Positions 34,935-44,539 of a stretch of 64,000 bases of DNA are shown here, one piece after another (the stretch's first letter is position 1; each line of letters begins with the position of its first letter). The translations under genes were made by a program, and so were the position numbers. The stretch is from JAGXLC01 sp964585385 (lineage in GTDB: Bacteria; Bacteroidota; Bacteroidia; Bacteroidales; UBA12077), in assembly GCA_964585385.1 (NCBI GenBank), contig CAZPDP010000011.1, positions 22,208 to 86,207 on the forward strand, read 5' to 3'. The notes beneath the pieces are model-generated. The model ran no database searches and had not been told where the DNA came from. It saw nothing but the letters and a program-made list of their open reading frames with translations.

Positions 34935-36329
34935 ATGACAAAAATCCAAACACACACAAAAACAATGCTGGCCGATATAACCACTCCTGTCAGCATCTAC
35001 CTGAAGCTCAGGGATGAATTTCCAAACTCTGTTTTGCTTGAAAGTTCGGACATACATCACCTGGAGAACCGAAACTCTTACATATGCCTGGAGCCAAGGG
35101 CTGATTTTATTGTGAAAGACAACCAGATAATTCAGAAAACTCCTGAAGAAAAGGAGGAAGTTACATCAATAAATGAACGGGAACAGGTGGAACAATCTCT
35201 TCAATCCTTTATCCAGTCATTTCAATTCTCCGGTAATGGCAATAACCTCAACGGTTTTTTTGGTTATATGGGATTTGAAGCCGTTCAATTCTTTGATAAA
35301 ATCTCCTTCAATCCTGAAAAACCCAAGAATGATTTGCCCGTTATTCGTTACCACCTCTACAAATACATTATCTCCATCAATCACTTTAAAGACCAGCTAA
35401 CCATAACCGAAAACCTCCTTCCGGGTGAAGATAGTGAGCTAGACAGGCTGAGCTTTCTTATTAAAAACAAACCCCTTTCGCATTACCCGTTTCAGCAGAA
35501 CGGAGCAGAAAAAGCCAGCTTATCGGGTAATGAATTCAAATCGATGGTTTCAAAGGCAAAAGACCATTGCCGACGAGGAGATGTCTATCAACTGGTTCTA
35601 TCGCGTAGGTTTTCAAAACCATTTAAAGGGGACGAACTCAACGTTTACCGGGCGCTCAGAAGCGTGAACCCCTCTCCTTACCTCTTCTATTTTGATTACG
35701 GGGACTACAAAATATTTGGATCCTCACCCGAAATGCAGCTCAGAACCCAGGAAGACAAAGCTACAATCAACCCTATTGCAGGTACATTCAGGAGAACAGG
35801 CAACGATGCAGAGGATGAAAAACTGGCTTCAAAGCTGTTACAGGACAGAAAAGAAAACGCTGAACACGTCATGCTGGTAGATCTGGCCCGGAACGACCTG
35901 AGCAAAAACGCTACCAATGTAAAGATCACAAAAATGAAAGAAATCCAGTTCTATTCTCATGTTATTCATATCGTCTCAAGGGTTGAAGGCAAACTGCAAA
36001 ATGGCGTTTCACCCCTTAAAATCCTGGGCGATACTTTCCCTGCCGGAACACTGACAGGGGCTCCTAAAAATAAAGCGCTCCAGTTAATTGACCAGTATGA
36101 ACCCACTCAACGTGGTTTTTATGGCGGTTGCATTGGATTTATTGGTATCCATGGAGAAACCAACCACGCCATCACTATACGGTCATTCCTAAGTATGAAA
36201 AACACACTTTATTACCAGGCTGGAGCTGGTATTACCAATGAATCCGAGGAAGAGAAGGAGTTGGAAGAAGTTGACAATAAACTGGAAGCCCTCCGGAATG
36301 CCATCGAAATTGCAAGTAAAAACCTATAA
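34935..36329 (+). CDS. trpE: Anthranilate synthase component I
   Basis: A 464-residue chorismate-using enzyme making anthranilate with glutamine-derived ammonia from TrpG. The N-terminal LLESSD motif near residues 34-39 is the usual tryptophan feedback site. Chorismate-binding signatures follow: RGDVYQLVLSRRF near 214-226, NPIAGTFRRTG near 278-288, HVMLVDLARNDL near 310-321, and FPAGTLTGAPK near 368-378. It is the first structural gene of trpEGDCFBA, directly behind the double attenuator. Confidence 0.97.
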   Translation: MTKIQTHTKTMLADITTPVSIYLKLRDEFPNSVLLESSDIHHLENRNSYICLEPRADFIVKDNQIIQKTPEEKEEVTSINEREQVEQSLQSFIQSFQFSGNGNNLNGFFGYMGFEAVQFFDKISFNPEKPKNDLPVIRYHLYKYIISINHFKDQLTITENLLPGEDSELDRLSFLIKNKPLSHYPFQQNGAEKASLSGNEFKSMVSKAKDHCRRGDVYQLVLSRRFSKPFKGDELNVYRALRSVNPSPYLFYFDYGDYKIFGSSPEMQLRTQEDKATINPIAGTFRRTGNDAEDEKLASKLLQDRKENAEHVMLVDLARNDLSKNATNVKITKMKEIQFYSHVIHIVSRVEGKLQNGVSPLKILGDTFPAGTLTGAPKNKALQLIDQYEPTQRGFYGGCIGFIGIHGETNHAITIRSFLSMKNTLYYQAGAGITNESEEEKELEEVDNKLEALRNAIEIASKNL

Positions 36330-36339
36330 ATAAACAACT

Positions 36340-36990
36340 ATGAAAATACTGGTATTAGATAATTATGATTCATTCACTTATAACCTGGTTCACATACTCC
36401 GTCAAATCACAGGGAATACGGTTCAGGTTGCAAGGAACGATGAGATAAGCCTTGAAGAAATTTCTGTGTATGATAAGATTCTTCTTTCTCCGGGACCAGG
36501 AATACCGGATGAAGCAGGAATTATGAAAACGCTGATTAAAAAATATGCTTCAAGCAAAAGTATCTTAGGCGTATGCCTTGGTATGCAGGGAATTGCTGAA
36601 GTATTCAACAGCAAAATCTATAACATGCATAAGGTTTATCATGGCATTGAATCTGAGATTTCGATAGTAAAACCGGATGATACGCTTTTTATGAATCTTC
36701 CAGACACCCTGCCGGTCGGCAGATACCATTCCTGGGCAGTGGAGCCTGATTCCCTTTTAGATGAGCTGGAAGTCACAGCGGTAGACAAGTACGGCATACC
36801 TATGGCTATCAGACATCATGATTTTGATGTAAAAGGAGTCCAGTTTCATCCGGAATCTGTAATGACGCCCCATGGAAAAAAAATGCTTATGAATTGGATG
36901 CAGGCTGAGGACCAGGAAATAGTTCTGCCCCAGACCGACAATTCAAAATACAGCATTAAGAATTTGATCAAGGGCCATCTATTTTGTTGA
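36340..36990 (+). CDS. trpG: Anthranilate synthase glutaminase component
   Basis: A 216-residue class I glutamine amidotransferase that supplies ammonia to TrpE. The catalytic triad is Cys79 (GVCLGMQG), His170 and Glu172 (VQFHPES). The oxyanion strand LSPGPGIP lies near 49-56. It begins ten bases after trpE. It is separate from TrpD here, not fused as in some bacteria. The last 30 residues form an extra tail beyond the usual domain end. Confidence 0.97.
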   Translation: MKILVLDNYDSFTYNLVHILRQITGNTVQVARNDEISLEEISVYDKILLSPGPGIPDEAGIMKTLIKKYASSKSILGVCLGMQGIAEVFNSKIYNMHKVYHGIESEISIVKPDDTLFMNLPDTLPVGRYHSWAVEPDSLLDELEVTAVDKYGIPMAIRHHDFDVKGVQFHPESVMTPHGKKMLMNWMQAEDQEIVLPQTDNSKYSIKNLIKGHLFC

Positions 36991-37008
36991 ATCTAAAGTG
37001 CTCAAAAA

Positions 37009-38004
37009 ATGAAACAAGTATTAGAAGATTTATACAGGCAACGATATCTAACCAAAGAAGAATCCAAAGATATTCTAAAAAACTTTGCCAGCGGGTTATA
37101 CAACCTGTCTCAAATGGCTTCTTTTCTTACGGTATTCCAGATGAGAAATATCACGGTTGAAGAAATGAACGGTTTCAGGGAAGCCATGCTGGAATTGTGT
37201 ATTCCTGTTGATTTTGACGGACACAACACCGTCGATATGGCAGGAACGGGCGGGGACGGAAAGGATACTTTTAATATCTCCACACTGGCCTCATTCATAG
37301 TGGCAGGAGCAGGCGCCAAAGTTATCAAGCATGGCAATTACGGGGTCTCTTCATCATGTGGATCATCCAATGTTCTGGAATACCTGGGTTATACATTTTC
37401 AAATAACCCGGATAAACTCAGGAAAGAACTGGATAAAACAGGATTCTGCTTTTTGCACGCCCCGCTTTTTCATCCTGCTATGAAGAATGTGGCTCCTGTA
37501 AGAAAAGACCTGGGAGTAAAAACCTTTTTCAATATGCTGGGACCCCTGGTTAATCCGGGAAATCCTAAAAACCAGCTAATTGGCGTATTCAGTCATGAAG
37601 TTGCCCGTTTGTACAATTACATCTATCAGAACCTGGATAAAAATTATTCAATCATCCACAGCATGGATGGATACGATGAGATTTCACTCACTGGAGATAC
37701 CAGGCTGGAATCTATGGAAGGGAGCTATATGTTGAAACCCGAAGATTTGGGCTTTGAAAAGCAAGAACCAGAAGGAATAAGGGGCGGCAACGATGTTCCT
37801 TCCTCTGCTAAAATATTCATCAATATTCTTGAAGGTAAAGGTACTGAAGCTCAAAACCAGGTAGCGCTTGCAAATGCTGCTGTTGCACTGAAAACGGTTT
37901 TCCCGGAAAAAAACCTGGAAGAAACCCTGGAAATGGCGAAAAACTCTCTTCACGGAAAAAAAGCCCTGAAAGTTCTAAACCAGTTAATGGAGATGCAGGT
38001 ATGA
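37009..38004 (+). CDS. trpD: Anthranilate phosphoribosyltransferase
   Basis: A 331-residue enzyme transferring phosphoribose from PRPP to anthranilate. Signatures are DMAGTGGDGKDTFNIST near 77-93 (PRPP and Mg binding), KHGNYGVSSSCGSSNVLE near 107-124, and FHPAMKNVAPVRKDLGVKTFFNMLGPL near 150-176. It overlaps trpC by four bases (ATGA). Length is normal. Confidence 0.97.
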   Translation: MKQVLEDLYRQRYLTKEESKDILKNFASGLYNLSQMASFLTVFQMRNITVEEMNGFREAMLELCIPVDFDGHNTVDMAGTGGDGKDTFNISTLASFIVAGAGAKVIKHGNYGVSSSCGSSNVLEYLGYTFSNNPDKLRKELDKTGFCFLHAPLFHPAMKNVAPVRKDLGVKTFFNMLGPLVNPGNPKNQLIGVFSHEVARLYNYIYQNLDKNYSIIHSMDGYDEISLTGDTRLESMEGSYMLKPEDLGFEKQEPEGIRGGNDVPSSAKIFINILEGKGTEAQNQVALANAAVALKTVFPEKNLEETLEMAKNSLHGKKALKVLNQLMEMQV

Positions 38005-38807
38005 GCAATATTCTGGAAAAAATTAGTCAGAAAAAAAGACAAGAAGTATCATTAAGAAAAAAGCATCAGCTAGTGAGCATGCTTGAGAACAGCGCCTATT
38101 ATTCCCGGCCTGCATTTTCTCTGTCAAATCATATCAAAAATAGCAAGCATGGAATTATAGCTGAATTCAAACGCAAATCTCCTTCCAGGGGAATAATCAA
38201 TCCAAATGCAGATATCCGAAAAACTACAAAAGGGTATATTGAATCAGGAGCTACCGCATTATCTGTGCTTACAGATGAGTATTTTTTTGGAAGTTCTTTG
38301 GAAAATTTAAGCATTGCAAGGGAGGAAAATGCCATCCCCATTCTACAAAAGGACTTTATACTGGATACATTCCAAATTATGGAAGCCAAAGCTTACGGGG
38401 CTGACGCCATTCTATTAATTGCCAGCATTTTGTCTAAAGAGGAAATTCATAATTTAACCGAATTCGCTGTTTCTCTGGGAATGGAAACCCTACTTGAAAT
38501 TCACAACCGGGAGGAAGTCGAAAAAATTCCGAAACAGGTGCATCTCATAGGAATAAACAACAGGAATCTTCAAAATTTTAATGTGAATCAAGAAAATGCT
38601 CCGGAACTTCTCAAACATATTCCGGGCCATTATCTCAAAATAGCCGAAAGCGGAATAAGCCATCCGGAACAAGCATTTAAATTATTGAATAATGGATTTG
38701 ACGGACTGCTTATCGGGGAAGCTTTTATGAAACATACAAAACCTGATGAAGCATGCAAAAATTTTATAAAGGAATTAGGATCTTTTGAGAAACAGAAAAA
38801 TATATAA
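38001..38807 (+). CDS. trpC: Indole-3-glycerol-phosphate synthase
   Basis: A 268-residue TIM-barrel enzyme that closes the indole ring. Signatures are IIAEFKRKSPSRGII near 51-65, the catalytic Lys in PILQKDFI near 113-120, LIGINNRNLQNF near 183-194, and AESGISHPEQ near 215-224. It is a separate protein, not fused to TrpF. It is coupled to trpD by an ATGA overlap. Confidence 0.97.
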   Translation: MSNILEKISQKKRQEVSLRKKHQLVSMLENSAYYSRPAFSLSNHIKNSKHGIIAEFKRKSPSRGIINPNADIRKTTKGYIESGATALSVLTDEYFFGSSLENLSIAREENAIPILQKDFILDTFQIMEAKAYGADAILLIASILSKEEIHNLTEFAVSLGMETLLEIHNREEVEKIPKQVHLIGINNRNLQNFNVNQENAPELLKHIPGHYLKIAESGISHPEQAFKLLNNGFDGLLIGEAFMKHTKPDEACKNFIKELGSFEKQKNI

Positions 38808-38829
38808 CGAACCAATCAAAAAAAGGAAA

Positions 38830-39489
38830 ATGAAACTAAAAGTATGTGGACTTACCAATGAAAAAAATATACAGGAGATTATTAAAAATGCTCATCCGGA
38901 TTACCTGGGTTTTCTCTTTTATCCAAACTCTTCCCGTTATGTAATCGGACGCCTGGAGCCGGATGATATATCGAATATCTCTGGAAACATACAGAAAACG
39001 GGAATATTTGTCAACAGCCCGACTAATTGGGTCATGAAACAGGCCGAAAAATATAATCTTTCAGCTCTTCAGTTGCACGGAGAAGAAAGTCCGGCCTATT
39101 GTGAAAAATTGAAATCTGAAGGCTTTGAAATCATCAAAGTGTTCAAAATAAAAGATGAAATGGATTTTTTAAGGATGTCATCCTATCTTTCGGTTGCTGA
39201 TTCTTTTCTTTTTGATACAGCCGGGAAATTCAGGGGAGGAAATGGTATAAAATTCAACTGGAATATTCTGAAAAGCTATAAGCATGATATGCCCTACTTT
39301 TTGAGCGGCGGTATCCGGCCCGAAGATGCAAATCCCATAAATACTATTCAGGATCCAAGACTTATCGGGATTGATATAAACAGCGGTTTCGAAATTCAGC
39401 CGGGAATAAAAGATCCGGCAAAAGTTCAATCATTTAAAAACAAGATAAACAATGAACAGCATGGAAAAGCAGCAATACACCGCAGATAA
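38830..39489 (+). CDS. trpF: Phosphoribosylanthranilate isomerase
   Basis: A 219-residue TIM-barrel isomerase. I use the ATG at 38830, which begins MKLKVCGLTN with the catalytic Cys; the frame runs upstream to 38785 without conserved sequence. Other signatures are YLGFLFYPNSSRYV near 24-37, LQLHGEESP near 79-87, LFDTAGKFRGGNG near 129-141, and FLSGGIRPEDA near 157-167. It overlaps trpB by 38 bases, more than usual for this operon. Confidence 0.95.
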   Translation: MKLKVCGLTNEKNIQEIIKNAHPDYLGFLFYPNSSRYVIGRLEPDDISNISGNIQKTGIFVNSPTNWVMKQAEKYNLSALQLHGEESPAYCEKLKSEGFEIIKVFKIKDEMDFLRMSSYLSVADSFLFDTAGKFRGGNGIKFNWNILKSYKHDMPYFLSGGIRPEDANPINTIQDPRLIGIDINSGFEIQPGIKDPAKVQSFKNKINNEQHGKAAIHRR

Positions 39490-40657
39490 AAACGGGTATT
39501 ACGGAGCATACGGCGGGGCTTTTATTCCCGAGTTGTTATATCCGAATATTGAGGAATTGAAAAACAGTTATCTTGAAATTCTTGCAAGCCCTGATTTTCA
39601 AAAAGAATTTCAAAATCTGCTTAAAGATTATGTGGGCAGACCCAGTCCTTTATATTATGCTAAAAATCTTTCCAGGTATTATAAAAAGCAAGTTTATCTC
39701 AAACGGGAAGATTTAAATCATACCGGCGCTCATAAGATCAACAATACAATAGGACAAATTCTGCTGGCGGACAAACTGGGCAAAGAGCGAATCATTGCAG
39801 AGACCGGTGCAGGCCAGCATGGAGTAGCCACGGCAACAGTCTGCGCCCTGATGAAAAAAGAGTGCGTCGTTTACATGGGCGAGACCGATATGAAGAGGCA
39901 GGAAAGCAATGTAGTTCAAATGCAGCTGTTGGGTGCAAAGGTCATACCCGTAAAATCAGGGAATATGACCCTAAAGGATGCTACCAATGAAGCCATAAGA
40001 GACTGGATCAACAATCCGGAAAGCCATTACATCATCGGGTCTGTAGTCGGGCCCCACCCTTACCCCGATCTTGTAACCAGATTGCAGTCGGTTATTGGAA
40101 AAGAGCTACCTGCGCAATTGATGGAGAAAACAGGCCAATCCTACCCGGATCACATTGTAGCCTGCGTTGGTGGAGGCAGTAATGCAGCCGGTATTTTTTA
40201 CCCGTTCTATGATAATCCTGATGTCCGTTTACATGCCGTGGAAGCCTCCGGCAAAGGAATCAACAGCGGTATGACGGCTTCCACTATTAAAAAAGGAACA
40301 GCCGGCATTCTTCATGGAAGCAGAACGCTTGTTATGCAAAACGAAGACGGACAAATTACCGAGCCTTACTCTATTTCAGCCGGCCTGGACTACCCGGGTA
40401 TCGGACCTGCTTATCCGCATCTTTTTGAAACCAGCAGGGTATCCTTTTCAGAAGCAACCGATGATGAAGCCCTGGAAGCAGCTAAAATCTGCATGCGGGA
40501 AGAAGGTATCTTTCCGGCCCTGGAATCAGCTCATGCCCTGGCTGCGCTCAAAAAGATCGAAACAAAGCCTAATGAGATTCTTGTGCTGAATCTTTCAGGC
40601 AGAGGCAATAAAGATTTGGAAACCTATAAAAAGCATCTTCACAATGAACAGAATTGA
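39452..40657 (+). CDS. trpB: Tryptophan synthase beta chain
   Basis: A 401-residue PLP enzyme joining indole and serine. The PLP lysine lies in LNHTGAHKINN near residues 88-98. The phosphate-binding loop is VGGGSNAAG near 235-243, and GAYGGAFIPE starts the protein. It is the standard TrpB1 type, as expected next to trpA. The start may be the ATG at 39452 or 39461; both lie inside the end of trpF. Confidence 0.97.
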   Translation: MNSMEKQQYTADKNGYYGAYGGAFIPELLYPNIEELKNSYLEILASPDFQKEFQNLLKDYVGRPSPLYYAKNLSRYYKKQVYLKREDLNHTGAHKINNTIGQILLADKLGKERIIAETGAGQHGVATATVCALMKKECVVYMGETDMKRQESNVVQMQLLGAKVIPVKSGNMTLKDATNEAIRDWINNPESHYIIGSVVGPHPYPDLVTRLQSVIGKELPAQLMEKTGQSYPDHIVACVGGGSNAAGIFYPFYDNPDVRLHAVEASGKGINSGMTASTIKKGTAGILHGSRTLVMQNEDGQITEPYSISAGLDYPGIGPAYPHLFETSRVSFSEATDDEALEAAKICMREEGIFPALESAHALAALKKIETKPNEILVLNLSGRGNKDLETYKKHLHNEQN

Positions 40658-41417
40658 TCAACTCTTTCAAACCAAAAAGCACAATATCTTATCGGTCTTC
40701 TTTACGGCAGGGTACCCGACAATAGAAGACAATCCAAAAATTATAAAATCCCTGGCTGAATCCGGGGTCGATATGATTGAGATAGGTATGCCGTTTTCCG
40801 ACCCAATGGCTGATGGTCCGGTTATACAGGAAAGCAATAAAAGGGCGCTGGAGAATGGAATGAATCTTTCCCTGCTCTTTCAGCAATTGCAGGAATTACG
40901 AGAAATAACGGACATACCCGTTTTGCTCATGGGTTACCTCAATCCCGTTATTCATTATGGGATAGAAAAATTTTGCAACAAATGCAGGGAAGCCGGAATC
41001 GATGGAGTTATTCTACCTGACTTACCTGTAGAGGTTTACCAGCAAAGCTATAAAAAGCATTTTGCTGAAAACAACCTGCACAACATCTTCCTTGTGGCTC
41101 CTACCACTAGTAAAGAAAGACTGAATAAAATCCTCCCGGAAGCCGGTGGATTTGTTTACATGGTTTCTTCGAGCTCCACCACAGGTACCCAAAAAAATTC
41201 CGGCAGTCAGCTTGACTATGTGCACACATTAAAAGAAATCCGCGAGGACATCCCGGTAATGGTAGGGTTCGGGATTAACAGCCGGGAAAAATTTCAACAG
41301 GTTTGCGAAAAAGCGGAAGGAGGAATTATTGGTTCAGCCTTTGTTAGAGCCCTGGAAAATGAAAACGGAGCTATTGAGAGCCGGATTCGCTCGTTTATCG
41401 AATCGATTAAAACCTGA
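40644..41417 (+). CDS. trpA: Tryptophan synthase alpha chain
   Basis: A 257-residue TIM-barrel enzyme that releases indole from indole-3-glycerol phosphate and channels it to TrpB. The catalytic Glu is in MIEIGMPFSDPMADGPVIQ near residues 45-63 and the catalytic Asp in GVILPDLP near 120-127. Phosphate-binding GFGINSRE lies near 207-214. It overlaps trpB by 14 bases and is the last gene of the operon. Confidence 0.97.
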   Translation: MNRIDQLFQTKKHNILSVFFTAGYPTIEDNPKIIKSLAESGVDMIEIGMPFSDPMADGPVIQESNKRALENGMNLSLLFQQLQELREITDIPVLLMGYLNPVIHYGIEKFCNKCREAGIDGVILPDLPVEVYQQSYKKHFAENNLHNIFLVAPTTSKERLNKILPEAGGFVYMVSSSSTTGTQKNSGSQLDYVHTLKEIREDIPVMVGFGINSREKFQQVCEKAEGGIIGSAFVRALENENGAIESRIRSFIESIKT

Positions 41418-41699
41418 GTTGAGCGGCTTGAACAGCCTGTCCCGTACACGGAGTGTCGGGAAGGTGATAACCTTATAATTTCTTTGTCCCCGGCACTTCG
41501 TGTACGGGGGCAGGCAGTAAGAGAAAATCGCTCAATTTGGGTTATAGTAACATGAAATTTCAGAATCATTAGTCAGGTATCTTTAGCTTGCAGAATATTA
41601 TCAATCAGGAAACATATCAATAATATTTATCATTTTTTAAGTATAGCTTAAATTTACTAAAAAATATACAAAAGTTTTAATTATACTTTAAACTTATTG
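41418..41699. repeat. Palindromic repeat block after trpA
   Basis: No gene is visible. CCTGTCCCGTACACGGAGTG near 41436-41455 faces its near-perfect inverse CACTTCGTGTACGGGGGCAGG near 41496-41516, giving a long hairpin that could also end trp transcription. ACCTGAGTTGAGCGGCTTG (41412-41430) and its continuation are inverse to 45955-45984. GAGAAAATCGCTCAATTTGG (41521-41540) belongs to a repeat also found near 61.2 and 62.1 kb. Confidence 0.65.
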
Positions 41700-41735
41700 T
41701 ATATTTGCACAAAATTTAAATTATACTTTAATTAT
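41639..41735 (+). promoter_or_regulatory. Promoter and phased repeats before the AAA ATPase
   Basis: TATATTTG at 41700-41707 fits the -7 consensus. AATTATACTTTAA occurs at 41679-41691 and 41719-41731, exactly 40 bases apart, and a weaker copy (GTATAGCTTAAA) starts another 40 bases upstream at 41641. They bracket the promoter like operator sites. Confidence 0.5.
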
Positions 41736-42956
41736 ATGAGTTATCTAAGACAATATTACATAAAACGTCCTCTTTATCTTGAAAAAATCAAGCCTTATAT
41801 TGATAAGGACATTATCAAAGTGTTAACGGGTCAGAGAAGAGTGGGGAAGAGCTATATGCTTTACCAGATTATGGATGAGATTGCTAAAATGCATGACAAT
41901 CCTGCAATGATATACATCAACAAGGAAATGTATGAATTTGATTTTATTCATAATCATAAAGATTTAATAGAATACATTATTCAAAAAGAACAGAAAGGCG
42001 TAACTAACTTCATCTTTATTGATGAGGTGCAGGATATAGAAAACTTTGAAAAAGCACTCCGAAGTCTTCAGGCTAAACCTCATTTCAACATATTTTGTAC
42101 AGGCAGCAATGCGAAACTTCTTTCCGGGGAACTGGCAACCTTTTTAAGCGGCCGGTATATTGAGATAAAGATATACAGCCTTTCGTATAATGAATTCGTA
42201 AGGTTTCATGAACTTGAAGACAACAACCAGACTTTCATTCAATATCTCAAATATGGAGGGCTTCCTTATTTAATCAACCTGGAACTCAAAAAAACCATTG
42301 TTTATGATTATTTAAAAAATATCTATGCAGCCATCCTGTTTAAAGATGTGGTAAAAAGACATAGTATACGAAATATCAATTTTCTGGAAAATCTCATAAA
42401 GTATCTTGCGGATAACACAGGTAGCTTGGTTTCCTCCAAGAAAATCAGCGACTTTCTAAAATCTCAGCAAATCAATATTTCTCCACAAGTCGTTATGAAC
42501 TATCTCTCCTATCTGGAGCAGGCATTTTTTATATTTAAAGTAGTCAGATCTGACTTGAAAGGAAAAAAAATTTTTGAAATTGGTGAAAAATACTACTTTG
42601 AGGACCTGGGTTTAAGGCATTCAATCCTTGGTTACAGAACCGAAGATATCAATAAAATTCTGGAAAACACGATTTATCAGCATCTCGCTATTGCAGGATA
42701 TCAAATAACAGTTGGAAAACTGGCAGATAAGGAGGTTGACTTTGTATGTGAGAAACCAGGTGGAAACAAAATGTATGTGCAAGTAGCTTACCAATTGCCT
42801 GATGAGAAGGCTCTGAAAAGAGAATTTGGCAACCTGGCAGAAATTAAAGACAATTATTCAAAATATGTCGTTTCCATGGATGAAATGCTTTCAGAAACTG
42901 ATTATAAAGGAATAAAACATATCCACATTAAGGATTTTATCGCCAGTTTGACTTGA
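41736..42956 (+). CDS. AAA-family ATPase with DUF4143 domain
   Basis: A 406-residue protein of the AAA_14/DUF4143 family, common orphan ATPases in Bacteroidota. The P-loop GQRRVGKS is at residues 32-39 and a Walker B FIFIDEVQD lies near 91-99. A sensor-like FCTGSNAKLLSGELATFLSGR follows. The C-terminal domain ends with a PD-(D/E)xK-like pattern (KEVDFVCE ... VQVAYQL). I use the ATG at 41736 because the longer frame starts inside the -7 box. Function is not established; family members are often carried in mobile or defence-rich regions. Confidence 0.85.
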   Translation: MSYLRQYYIKRPLYLEKIKPYIDKDIIKVLTGQRRVGKSYMLYQIMDEIAKMHDNPAMIYINKEMYEFDFIHNHKDLIEYIIQKEQKGVTNFIFIDEVQDIENFEKALRSLQAKPHFNIFCTGSNAKLLSGELATFLSGRYIEIKIYSLSYNEFVRFHELEDNNQTFIQYLKYGGLPYLINLELKKTIVYDYLKNIYAAILFKDVVKRHSIRNINFLENLIKYLADNTGSLVSSKKISDFLKSQQINISPQVVMNYLSYLEQAFFIFKVVRSDLKGKKIFEIGEKYYFEDLGLRHSILGYRTEDINKILENTIYQHLAIAGYQITVGKLADKEVDFVCEKPGGNKMYVQVAYQLPDEKALKREFGNLAEIKDNYSKYVVSMDEMLSETDYKGIKHIHIKDFIASLT

Positions 42957-43169
42957 TTGGATGATACAAATTAAGAGGTATATCAGGAATAAGGGAGACT
43001 GAGTGACGGAGTGAGGGAGAAATGATGGGAATTTAAAGGGTTAAAAACCGGGTTCAGTCATTATTCGAATCCAAAAATACCGGAAAGAAAACATTGAATT
43101 ACTAGACATTAAATCAGATTTTTCATAAATTGAGTGGAAAATATGTTTCAGGCATTTAAAACTCATCCT

Positions 43170-44192
43170 ATGGAACATTCAAACCGCAGAGATTTTCTCA
43201 AACTACTGGCAGGACTAACTTCAGGCCTGCTGATACCCATTAATGGTAAAGCGTTTCAAGGTAGTGGAAACCGAAAAGATAAACTGGGCGAGGTTTTGCC
43301 TCAGAGAAAACTGGGAGGAACAGGAGAAATGGTCACTATGCTGGGTTTAGGTGGTTACCACATTGGCTGGACAACTGAAAAGAAGGCCCAGGAAACCATT
43401 GAAGCAGCCATTGAAGGGGGTATCCGTTTTTTTGATACTGCAGAAAGTTACTCCGATGGCGGAAGTGAAATCCGTTATGGCAAATACCTCATTCCCAAAT
43501 ACAGGGATAATATTTTCCTTATGACCAAAACTGTTGCCAGGGATGCCAAAACTGCCGAAAAAGATTTAGAGGAATCATTGAGAAGATTAAAAACCAGCAC
43601 CATCGATTTGTGGCAAATTCACGCCCTTTCTTCCGAAAAAGATGTGGAAAAAAGAATTGAAAACGGGGTGCAGGAAGTCGTTCTCAAGGCAAAAAAATCA
43701 GGTAAAGTCAGGTATGTAGGCTTCACTGGCCATCATTCGCCTTATGCCCACAAGCGGATACTTGATGTAAACGGACATAACATTTTTGACGCCTGCCAGT
43801 TTCCTGTAAACGTGGTAGACGCCAGTGTTCAGGACAGTTTTATTAAACAGATCATGCCTATGGCAGTTGATAGAAATATGGGCATTCTTGCCATGAAGAC
43901 CCTGGCTGATGGACGTTTTTTCAGTAAGAAAATCCAGTCAGATCAGAAGATATGGGACACGGATAACCCGGTAATTCCTGAACGGCTAACTATAGAGGAG
44001 GCATTGCAGTTCGCCTGGTCACTTCCAATAAGTGTGCTGATAACCGGAGCGGAAAATCCCCAGCTTTTAAAGGAAAAAATCAATTTAGCCAAACGATTCG
44101 AGCAACTAACTACTGAAAAAAGAGACCAGCTTATTGATAAGGTGATGGATATGGCCAATAAAGAAGATGTGGAGTATTATAAGGATGTATAA
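43170..44192 (+). CDS. Tat-exported aldo/keto reductase
   Basis: About 340 residues. A twin-arginine signal (SNRRDFLKLLAGLTSGLL) precedes an aldo/keto reductase barrel, so it is probably folded in the cytoplasm and exported. The catalytic tetrad is recognisable: Asp and Tyr in FFDTAESYSDGG, Lys in LMTKTV, and His in WQIHALSS. Starts at 43134 (GTG), 43143 (ATG) and 43170 (ATG) are possible; I prefer 43170 because it puts the RR motif close to the N-terminus. The substrate is unknown. It is monocistronic. Confidence 0.85.
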   Translation: MEHSNRRDFLKLLAGLTSGLLIPINGKAFQGSGNRKDKLGEVLPQRKLGGTGEMVTMLGLGGYHIGWTTEKKAQETIEAAIEGGIRFFDTAESYSDGGSEIRYGKYLIPKYRDNIFLMTKTVARDAKTAEKDLEESLRRLKTSTIDLWQIHALSSEKDVEKRIENGVQEVVLKAKKSGKVRYVGFTGHHSPYAHKRILDVNGHNIFDACQFPVNVVDASVQDSFIKQIMPMAVDRNMGILAMKTLADGRFFSKKIQSDQKIWDTDNPVIPERLTIEEALQFAWSLPISVLITGAENPQLLKEKINLAKRFEQLTTEKRDQLIDKVMDMANKEDVEYYKDV

Positions 44193-44331
44193 GGGAGCAA
44201 AGGAAATATCAAAAATCATTATTCATTTTTGTATACCCCTTATATAAAACGCGCAAATATTTTTTAATACTATTGGGAAGTTGTGTTTACTATAGAGCAA
44301 ATGCACGCTATTGGAAAATAATAATATAATT
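44193..44331. other. Intergenic stretch before the small frame
   Basis: AT-rich, with no gene, terminator or clear promoter that I can support. Confidence 0.5.
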
Positions 44332-44460
44332 ATGGTATTGATTGAAGATAAAACAGATTCTGTTAAAAAATCAACGGATAATTTAATTCATAAAACATTT
44401 GAAGAAAAAGCAAATAGCTATTTAGACAGACCAACGTACTGGGAAAAGTGGTGGTTATAG
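44332..44460 (+). CDS. Small hypothetical protein (42 residues), uncertain
   Basis: A 42-codon frame, ATG at 44332, stop TAG at 44460. It is hydrophilic and charged with a C-terminal YWEKWWL patch. No Shine-Dalgarno or clear promoter is seen. I do not recognise it. It lies 80 bases from the HigA gene on the other strand and could be a remnant of a longer gene or chance. Confidence 0.3.
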   Translation: MVLIEDKTDSVKKSTDNLIHKTFEEKANSYLDRPTYWEKWWL

Positions 44461-44539
44461 ACTAATTTCTTTAACAAACACAAAGAAGGAATATATAGCT
44501 TTTCTATTCATAAATTAATAATATTTTAAAAAGGAGTGA

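Noticed and set aside
34935..41417. Possible fusion or missing gene in the trp operon
   Set aside because: All seven genes trpE, G, D, C, F, B and A are separate, complete and in one run.
41697..41735. Upstream TTG start for the AAA ATPase
   Set aside because: It would begin inside the -7 box TATATTTG and adds an unconserved AT-rich leader; the ATG at 41736 is better.
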